11,820 nucleotides of DNA from Candidatus Aminicenantota bacterium. GTDB taxonomy: Bacteria > Acidobacteriota > Aminicenantia > UBA2199. The DNA is taken from contig JAHELQ010000120.1 of the NCBI GenBank assembly GCA_024644125.1, forward strand, positions 1 through 11,820. Direction: 5' to 3'. Below are positions 6,288 through 11,820 of this stretch, piece by piece. Made by a program: the position numbers and the translations under genes. How positions within the stretch are numbered: the first letter of the stretch is position 1; every line of letters starts with the position of its first letter. The notes under the pieces are model-generated. The model saw only the letters and a list, made by a program, of their open reading frames with translations, had not been told where the DNA came from and made no database searches.

Positions 6288-7174
6288 AGAAACGGTTGAA
6301 ATTGCTTTTTTACCCCATCTTTAAGGGCAAGCGCCAGCAGTCTGCCTTCTTCGTCGAAAATCCGGTAATGGGTTGTGATTTCTCCTTCAAACAGTTTGAC
6401 AATATCCTTCACAGCCAGAGGCATGCCGTTCAGAATGCCCCTGCGTCCCCCCTGGTTCACGATAATTTTCGGAAATTCTGGCAATAAAGACTCAATCGGG
6501 ATAACCATCTTCAACATGCCGTCGGGAGGTAGACCGGGATCGACATCAGCCGGTCTTACAGCCTGATCTATGGTGAAATCCCCCACCCGCACCCGTTGCA
6601 GTTCCGCAAGGTAGGCGCCGCATCCGGCTTGAACTCCGATATCATGCGCCAGAGAACGAATATACGTGCCCGACGAAGTCTCAACCGTAAATTTCAGCGT
6701 ATCAACGCTTTCCACTTCCGTAGTTAACGAGTAGACATGCACTTTTACGGGTTTTATTTCGATATCCTTTTTCTGGCGAGCATATTTATACAAAGGTTTT
6801 CCTTTAAATTTTTTTGCGGAAAATATCGGAGGGGCCTGGAGAATTTCCCCGCGAAAAGGTTGAAGCAACGCCTCGAGGTCAATCACACGAAGATCCACCT
6901 CTTTTTTTTCCGTTATCGCTTCACCTTCGCTGTCATAAGTGGAGGTTGCGAATCCAAATTTTATTTTACCGGTATATACTTTTTTCTTTTTCATATAGAA
7001 TTCAGAAAATTTGGTAGCTTTTCCGATTCCTACGAGTAAAACACCTTCCGCGAGAGGATCCAGAGTGCCGAAATGGCCGGCCTTCTCCCCGGGAAACCAC
7101 TTGCGAACCTGTTCTACGGCGGCATGGGAGCTCACATGCAATGGTTTATTGATAACTATTAATCCGTGGATCAT
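6272..7174 (-). CDS. truB: tRNA pseudouridine(55) synthase TruB
   Basis: Isomerises U55 in the T-loop of tRNAs to pseudouridine and also acts as a tRNA folding chaperone. The 300-residue length is normal. The N-terminus has the family INKP element (8-11), and the catalytic motif GTLDPLAEGVL at 36-46 supplies the nucleophile Asp39. Tyr67 (VYTG) and YIRSL with Arg173 (171-175) complete the active site. The C-terminal part from about 225 matches the usual PUA-like extension (GRRGILNGMPL, then EGRLLALA). Its ATG overlaps the nrnA stop by four bases with no strong Shine-Dalgarno, so coupling is expected. It is the last gene of the nusA-infB operon here; no ribF or rpsO follows. Confidence 0.97.
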   Translation of the reverse strand: MIHGLIVINKPLHVSSHAAVEQVRKWFPGEKAGHFGTLDPLAEGVLLVGIGKATKFSEFYMKKKKVYTGKIKFGFATSTYDSEGEAITEKKEVDLRVIDLEALLQPFRGEILQAPPIFSAKKFKGKPLYKYARQKKDIEIKPVKVHVYSLTTEVESVDTLKFTVETSSGTYIRSLAHDIGVQAGCGAYLAELQRVRVGDFTIDQAVRPADVDPGLPPDGMLKMVIPIESLLPEFPKIIVNQGGRRGILNGMPLAVKDIVKLFEGEITTHYRIFDEEGRLLALALKDGVKKQFQPFLVLSI

Positions 7175-8136
7175 GAGAGTTGGCGATCAATTACCTCGAG
7201 TATTTTCTCTTTCGCTTCAGAAAAACTTCCTTTTAAAAAGAAGCCCGCGGCATGATCGTGACCGCCCCCATTAAATTCCTGCGCCACTTTCTGGGAATTG
7301 AACGCTCCTTTTGAACGGATACTTACCCGGAAATGATTATCTCCAATCTCCTTGAAAAATAGGGTTACCACAACACCGGTAATCGAACGGGCAATCGAGA
7401 TAATATCTTCTGTCTCAATATCTTTCAAATCGAGGGTGCTCAGAAAGGACCGTTCAAACCTGATGATACATACCCGGGAATCTAGATGCAATTCGGTGGT
7501 GGCGAGAACCTTTTGAATCATCTGCACTTTTTCATAATGATTGGAATTAAACAGAAGATTGCTGACATCACTTGGAGGGAATCCGCCTATTTTAACCAAT
7601 TCTGCGCATATCCACAAGGATTTATCCGTCGTGTTGGAGTATTTGAACGAGCCTGTGTCGGAGGTAATGGCCGCATATAAATTGAATCCGATATCCCTGG
7701 TGAATTCTATTCCCAAACAAATCCCCAACTCGTAAATCAATTCTCCAACCGCAGCCGCATCAGGCACAACCCAATTCAACGAAGCGTCATTCGTGCTGGT
7801 GGCATGATGATCAATGTTGATGGTATAATATTTCTCAAGATATTTTTGGCCGGTTCGGATTTCAGTGGCTCCTTCGATCAAAAAATATAGATCGAATTCC
7901 TCAGGGAATACCTGCCGAAACTGAATCACATCGTAATGGGGTAATTGAGTGAGGGGATAAGGAGCTGGATCCGTGATACAATAGCAAACCTCTTTGCCCA
8001 ACTGCTTGAGCATCTGATATAAAGCAAGTCCGCTTCCGATACAATCGGCATCAGGCCTGACATGGGAACTAATCGCAATCTTGCTGGCATGATGTACTAA
8101 TTCCGCAATTTTTTCTTTCACGTTGTCATAGTTCAT
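7171..8136 (-). CDS. nrnA: DHH-DHHA1 phosphoesterase, NrnA-type oligoribonuclease/pAp phosphatase
   Basis: A cytoplasmic Mn-dependent enzyme of the NrnA family, which finishes RNA decay by degrading 2-5-mers and, in many members, converts pAp to AMP. The 321-residue length is standard. Motif I is HVRPDADCIGS (25-35; His25, Asp29, Asp31). Motif III is DHH at 109-111 and motif IV includes Asp160 in TSDTGSFKYSNTT. The DHHA1 domain ends in GGGHDHAAG (290-298), which binds the substrate phosphate or base. At motif II, where the family usually has a metal-ligand Asp, the sequence is FLIEGATEIR with Glu88; Glu could still bind metal. It overlaps rbfA upstream and truB downstream by ATGA, placing RNA turnover with ribosome and tRNA maturation. 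Confidence 0.93.
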   Translation of the reverse strand: MNYDNVKEKIAELVHHASKIAISSHVRPDADCIGSGLALYQMLKQLGKEVCYCITDPAPYPLTQLPHYDVIQFRQVFPEEFDLYFLIEGATEIRTGQKYLEKYYTINIDHHATSTNDASLNWVVPDAAAVGELIYELGICLGIEFTRDIGFNLYAAITSDTGSFKYSNTTDKSLWICAELVKIGGFPPSDVSNLLFNSNHYEKVQMIQKVLATTELHLDSRVCIIRFERSFLSTLDLKDIETEDIISIARSITGVVVTLFFKEIGDNHFRVSIRSKGAFNSQKVAQEFNGGGHDHAAGFFLKGSFSEAKEKILEVIDRQLS

Positions 8137-8456
8137 TTTTCATCATCTATGGATTCGTTCGTAACTGGATTGTTAAAATCGTATGCAACAAATAGTAGTT
8201 CTGGAACATACTTCAATACCATTTTTTTTACCAACCGTTTTTTGATAAAACCTCTGGCTTTATTTAGTTTTTCCGCTGGATCCCCGGCAACCCCAAGGGA
8301 ATCGGAAACAAAAACATTGGCATTTTTCAAATCAGGGCTTACGTCTACGCGAGTAATCGCCACGAACTTCAGATCAGGATCATCGAGATCACTTCTCACT
8401 ATTTCCGCAAGGCATTGTTGTAGCGTGCTGGCAAAACGTCCAACCCGGTGAGACAT
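8133..8456 (-). CDS. rbfA: 30S ribosome-binding factor A
   Basis: RbfA binds the immature 30S subunit near helix 1 of 16S rRNA and assists late maturation and cold adaptation. The frame is open to an ATG at 8531, but those 25 extra residues overlap DUF503 and do not resemble RbfA. I therefore start at 8456 with MSHRVGRFASTLQ, giving 107 residues, one base after the DUF503 stop. A weak AAGGA lies 11 bases upstream. The single KH-like domain is recognisable: the basic N-terminus, DDPDLKFVAITRVDVSPDL at about 24-42, then ARGFIKKRL and VPELLFVAYD. The C-terminal acidic tail is short. The gene overlaps nrnA by four bases. Confidence 0.93.
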   Translation of the reverse strand: MSHRVGRFASTLQQCLAEIVRSDLDDPDLKFVAITRVDVSPDLKNANVFVSDSLGVAGDPAEKLNKARGFIKKRLVKKMVLKYVPELLFVAYDFNNPVTNESIDDEK

Positions 8457-8457
8457 A

Positions 8458-8739
8458 TTAAAAAAATTCCTTATTAACTTCCAGCAACTGGACCGGATAA
8501 GAAGAAAAAATGAATTCTTCGATCTCTGCAAAAACGTTATCCACCAATTGCCTTGAATTGGAAGCCATGGCGATCGTCAATTGAATCCTTTGCCAGAGAT
8601 CCTGATAGTCGCTTTCAATAATTGAGATATTGAATTTTTTCCGCAATTTTTCTTTTATACTTGCGACAATGTGCCGTTTGTCCTTCAGGCTAGTCGAGCT
8701 CTCTGCAAATAAGTTCAGCACCATCACGCCGATTATCAT
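8458..8739 (-). CDS. ylxP: DUF503 (YlxP-like) small protein
   Basis: A 93-residue protein of the DUF503 family, often found between infB and rbfA and called YlxP in Firmicutes; it is linked to translation or ribosome maturation but not fully characterised. The family pattern is clear: MIIGVMVLNLFAESSTSLKD at the N-terminus with the conserved SLKDKR (17-22), KLRKKFNISI and ESDYQDLWQR, and a C-terminal strand-helix with no extra domains. Its ATG overlaps the infB stop by four bases and its TAA is one base from the rbfA start, so it is likely co-translated with both. Confidence 0.9.
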   Translation of the reverse strand: MIIGVMVLNLFAESSTSLKDKRHIVASIKEKLRKKFNISIIESDYQDLWQRIQLTIAMASNSRQLVDNVFAEIEEFIFSSYPVQLLEVNKEFF

Positions 8740-11417
8740 TCGAGAATTTTCAACTCGTAGACTTCAAGGAAATCACCGACCTCTATAGCATTAAAATTCT
8801 TCACCTTAATACCACACTCAGTACCGGCTCTTACTTCGGAAACTTCGTCCTTGACCCTCTTCAGGCTTTCCAACTCACCTTCAAACAAGAGATCTTTTCC
8901 TCTAAAGACTTTCACCTTGGATTTTTTGGTGACTTTCCCTTCCCGAACAATACAGCCGGCGACCATCCCTACTCTGGAGATTTTAAATTTCTGTAAAATC
9001 TCAACTTTCCCAATCTGAGTTTCAATGTATTCCGGTTCGATCTCGCCTGTCAGAGCCTTCTCAATATCTTCCATCAAATGGTAAATGACATTGTAGAGCT
9101 TTATCTCAATCCGTTCTTGTTTCGCAATCGCGAGAATCTTCTGGGGAGCCCTGACATTGAAACCGATTATGATGGCATTGGCCGTGGAAGCGAGCATTAT
9201 GTCGCCCTCGGTGATATTTCCAACACCTTTATGAATTATATTGATCTCCAATTTATCTTTGGATAATCTAAGTAATACTTTTTCCAGAACTTCACTGGAA
9301 CCGAAATTGTCCGTTTTCACAATTAACGGGAAGGACTTGATCTGGGTGTGTTCCAACTTCTTGAACAGATTTTGAAGACTCAGTTTTTTCCCGGCCAGAA
9401 CCTCTTCCTCTTTAGCCTCTTTACCGCGAATCTTCCTGATATCGATTACCCGTTTCGCCTTTTCTATATCTTCAACCACCTGGAACAGATCACCGGATTC
9501 AGGCACTTCGTCGAATCCCATAACCTCAACCGGTATAGGGGCCTGCGCCTCATTGACAGGATCGCCTTTGTCGTCGAAAACCATTTTTATTTTGCCGACG
9601 GAATTTCCACATATAAAAAAATCACCTCGCCGCGCCACACCATTCATTATCAGAACAGTGGCAATCGGGCCGAGTTTGGTGTCGAGACGGGATTCAATAA
9701 TCGTACCCCGGGCCAGGACATTTTTATAGTATTTCAATTCCAGCATTTCCGTCACCAGGATGATCATCTCCAACAATGTGTCCAGATTTTGATTGAGTTT
9801 TGCTGAAATTTCGACGCTTACGACATCGCCTCCCCACTCTTCGACTAACACATTGTGCTGGCTCAACGCCTGTTTTACACGGGTTGGGTCGGCTCCTTGC
9901 AAATCGATTTTATTGATGGCGACGATTATCGGTACGTTGGCGGCGCGGGCATGATTGATGGCTTCGATGGTTTGCGGTTGCACACTATCATTGGCTGCCA
10001 CCACGAGAACAACGATATCCGTGACGCGGGCTCCGCGCGCTCTTAAATTGGTAAACGCTTCATGGCCGGGAGTGTCGATAAAAATAATATCGTGCCCTCC
10101 GGAACTCAATTTGTAGGCACCTATGGATTGGGTAATACCGCCGGCCTCGCGATCCGCGACGCTCGTTTTCCGCAACGTATCCAGTAGAGTGGTCTTCCCG
10201 TGATCGACGTGCCCCATTACCGTCACAACAGGGGCGCGCGATTCCTGAACCGCTTTCTTTCGTTCAATTGAGCTGAAGAATTCTTGATCCTCATAGGGAA
10301 CCATTTCCATTTCTACGTTCAATTTAGTGCAAATTGCTTTAATATCATTTATTTCCATAATTTGATTGGAGATACAATCCAGGTTCATATCCTCAAGGAT
10401 ATCTCCCAATTGTTTCAGTTTTATATTTAGTTGTTCGCTTAATTCCCGGGGAGTAATGAAATCCGAAACCCGTATGGATTTAGGCAGATCGAGCACAACC
10501 ACTTTTTTTTGAATAGGCTTTACCGGAGATTTGTGTTTACCGGAATAATGGCTTCCATGGCGAAACCTATCAGAACCGCCGCCCCTCTGAAATTTGCGGG
10601 GATCACGATTAAATCCGTCGGAACGTTCCTTGAATTTTTTTTGCCTTTTATCGGCCTCATCGCTTTTGGCGGCAGGCTCGACGACTTTAGGCTTTGGAAC
10701 CACATGATTCTTTTTAAAATCAGAATGAGGTTTGCGGTTATCCTCCGCTTTTACTGGAGTCGGGGCTACAGGCCTGGAATCCCTGCCTTTTTGAGGTGAA
10801 GTTGGGGCTACGGGTCTAGAATCCCTGCCTCTTTGAGGTGAAGTTGGGGCTACGGGTCTAGGATCCCTGCCTCTTTGAGGTGAAGTCGGGGCTACAGGCC
10901 TGGAATCCCTGTCTCTTTGAGGTGCCCTGGGCTCTTCTTCATGTTTTGGAGTCTCTTTATGGGGGGGGCGTGTTTCTTGTTCACGCTTAACAAATTCAGA
11001 TTTGTTAGGCGCCTGAACCGTGGGAACGTTTGGCTTTTCTTCAGGAACTTTCGCTCTAGCGGCTTGTTCTTTTCTCTGTCTCTCTCTCTGTTCGTAAAGT
11101 TCTCTTTCCCTCTTTTCCTTTTCCAGCCGCGCTTTTTCTCTTTCTTTACGCTCTTCTTCTAATTCTTTTTCTTTCTTCTCAACTTTCAGTTTCCTGGCTA
11201 TCTCTTTTTTCGCGTCTTCAATTCCATCGAACTCATCCACTATTTTTTTAAATTTGCCCTGGTTATTCGAAAATTCCCGCAGCAATTCGAGCTGCTCCAT
11301 AGAAATCACCGATGAATGCGACTTTACAGGCACATTTAGTTTCTCCAGAAAAAACATTGCGAGTTTATTTGAGATTTTAAATTGTTTCGTCGCTTCATGG
11401 AGTTTGATACTCTGCAT
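8736..11417 (-). CDS. infB: Translation initiation factor IF-2
   Basis: GTPase that brings initiator tRNA to the 30S subunit and promotes subunit joining. At 893 residues it has the long-form layout. An IF2 N-terminal module occupies about 1-50 (LHEATKQFKISNKLAMFFLE). A highly charged Lys/Glu/Arg coiled-coil-like stretch runs about 66-122. A Pro/Arg-rich linker follows with a four-copy 14-residue repeat (about 166-221). A second N-terminal module lies at about 318-370. The G domain is intact: G1 GHVDHGKT (402-409), G2 GGIT (426-429), G3 DTPG (448-451), G4 NKID (502-505), G5 SAKL (538-541). Domains II, III and the fMet-tRNA-binding C-domain follow to residue 893. The start is fixed by GGAGGG directly after the nusA stop, 12 bases away. 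No ylxR gene intervenes. Confidence 0.98.
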   Translation of the reverse strand: MQSIKLHEATKQFKISNKLAMFFLEKLNVPVKSHSSVISMEQLELLREFSNNQGKFKKIVDEFDGIEDAKKEIARKLKVEKKEKELEEERKEREKARLEKEKRERELYEQRERQRKEQAARAKVPEEKPNVPTVQAPNKSEFVKREQETRPPHKETPKHEEEPRAPQRDRDSRPVAPTSPQRGRDPRPVAPTSPQRGRDSRPVAPTSPQKGRDSRPVAPTPVKAEDNRKPHSDFKKNHVVPKPKVVEPAAKSDEADKRQKKFKERSDGFNRDPRKFQRGGGSDRFRHGSHYSGKHKSPVKPIQKKVVVLDLPKSIRVSDFITPRELSEQLNIKLKQLGDILEDMNLDCISNQIMEINDIKAICTKLNVEMEMVPYEDQEFFSSIERKKAVQESRAPVVTVMGHVDHGKTTLLDTLRKTSVADREAGGITQSIGAYKLSSGGHDIIFIDTPGHEAFTNLRARGARVTDIVVLVVAANDSVQPQTIEAINHARAANVPIIVAINKIDLQGADPTRVKQALSQHNVLVEEWGGDVVSVEISAKLNQNLDTLLEMIILVTEMLELKYYKNVLARGTIIESRLDTKLGPIATVLIMNGVARRGDFFICGNSVGKIKMVFDDKGDPVNEAQAPIPVEVMGFDEVPESGDLFQVVEDIEKAKRVIDIRKIRGKEAKEEEVLAGKKLSLQNLFKKLEHTQIKSFPLIVKTDNFGSSEVLEKVLLRLSKDKLEINIIHKGVGNITEGDIMLASTANAIIIGFNVRAPQKILAIAKQERIEIKLYNVIYHLMEDIEKALTGEIEPEYIETQIGKVEILQKFKISRVGMVAGCIVREGKVTKKSKVKVFRGKDLLFEGELESLKRVKDEVSEVRAGTECGIKVKNFNAIEVGDFLEVYELKILE
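10755..10920 (-). repeat. 42-bp in-frame tandem repeat in infB linker (4 copies)
   Basis: Four head-to-tail units of 42 bases lie at about 10755-10794 (slightly diverged end copy), 10795-10836, 10837-10878 and 10879-10920. The middle two differ by a single base. Each encodes 14 residues of the form PQRGRDSRPVAPTS. The period is a multiple of three, so copy changes keep the infB frame. The location is the disordered linker between the N-terminal modules and the G domain. Confidence 0.95.
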
Positions 11418-11429
11418 GCACGTCCCTCC

Positions 11430-11820
11430 CTACAATTTTTTTTGAGTCACATCCGCCCGATTTTCCATCCTATTCGTCAACTGGATATTCCATTTCGTAA
11501 GCTTAGACGCCAATTTGATGTTTATACCTTTCCGACCGATGGCGGAGGACAATGACTCGTCAGATACAGTAACTTCAGCCTTATTGTTGTTCCGATCCAC
11601 AATCTTTACTTTTATAACTTCAGCAGGAGTTAAGGCAGAGGCAATAAATCTTTCTGGGGAGCTACTCCAGGCAATAACGTCAATCCGTTCCCCTCTCAAT
11701 TCTTTGGTAATCGAAAGGACGCGATTTCCGTTCATTCCTACGATGGCTCCCACCGGATCAACGGTTTTATCTACCGAAAAGACGGCCACTTTAGATTTTA
11801 TTCCGGGCTCCCTTGAGATA
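11430..11820 (-). CDS. nusA: Transcription factor NusA, C-terminal part (5' end beyond the window)
   Basis: The frame is open to the right edge; the first full codon is at 11819, and 129 C-terminal residues are present. NusA binds RNA polymerase and nascent RNA, modulating pausing, termination and antitermination. The visible part contains the KH1 region, with REPGIKSKVAVFS leading into VDPVGAIVGMNGNRV, and the KH2 region with LSSAIGRKGINIKLASKLT. The latter carries the conserved GRKGxNxxLA loop. The protein ends shortly after KH2, so it lacks the acidic repeat domains of enterobacterial NusA. A GTG at 11789 could be mistaken for a start, but family-conserved residues continue upstream of it. 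It is the first visible gene of the operon. Confidence 0.96.
   Translation of the reverse strand, partial: ISREPGIKSKVAVFSVDKTVDPVGAIVGMNGNRVLSITKELRGERIDVIAWSSSPERFIASALTPAEVIKVKIVDRNNNKAEVTVSDESLSSAIGRKGINIKLASKLTKWNIQLTNRMENRADVTQKKL

Noticed and set aside
8457..8531. 25-residue N-terminal extension of rbfA
   Set aside because: It overlaps the 3' end of the DUF503 gene, is Phe/Ser/Arg-rich and unlike RbfA, while MSHRVGR at 8456 matches the family start.
9348..9806. 152-residue plus-strand frame inside infB
   Set aside because: Opposite the conserved IF-2 G and central domains, with an aromatic-rich composition typical of antisense shadow reading.
11787..11789. GTG as a start codon of a short separate gene
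   Set aside because: NusA-like residues continue in frame upstream to the window edge, so the GTG is an internal Val codon of a partial nusA.

Overview
The window reads as a chromosomal segment of a Gram-negative, probably anaerobic or microaerophilic bacterium of moderate GC content. The Gram-negative inference rests on a periplasmic AMIN-domain amidase, a two-PDZ HtrA protease and a lipoprotein. The anaerobic inference rests on a two-iron desulfoferrodoxin (superoxide reductase). The phylum cannot be fixed from sequence alone. The nusA-infB-DUF503-rbfA-nrnA-truB order is widespread, and here no ylxR-type gene lies between nusA and infB. I see no mobile elements, tRNA, rRNA or CRISPR.

Left region (1-1950): an incomplete minus-strand lipoprotein with an alpha/beta-hydrolase fold runs off the left edge and is too poorly contexted to place in a pathway. 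Next comes a complete minus-strand desulfoferrodoxin gene, which faces away from a plus-strand Yip1-family membrane protein. The 162-base gap between those two genes carries a good sigma70-like promoter for each direction. The Yip1 gene ends in a textbook intrinsic terminator.

Middle region (2029-6251): a compact plus-strand envelope cluster. It encodes an AMIN/Amidase_3 N-acetylmuramoyl-L-alanine amidase, a possible 29-residue small ORF, an HtrA/DegP-type serine protease, a DapF-fold protein and an exported protein whose C-terminal domain resembles the Pseudomonas PA-IL (LecA) lectin. The last three genes overlap by ATGA and are probably translationally coupled. The DapF-fold protein keeps the substrate-anchoring motifs of diaminopimelate epimerase, but both catalytic cysteines are serine. 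This is the most unusual observation in the window and suggests either a dead or re-purposed paralogue, or a family variant with different chemistry, co-expressed with cell-wall and protein-quality-control enzymes.

Right region (6261-11820): a minus-strand transcription/translation operon, convergent with the envelope cluster. In transcription order it holds the 3' part of nusA, infB, a DUF503 gene, rbfA, nrnA and truB. It is packed with 4-base overlaps or gaps of 1 to 12 bases and ends in a hairpin overlapping the truB stop. Within it, infB carries a 42-bp tandem repeat in its linker, and NrnA has Glu in place of the usual motif II Asp.
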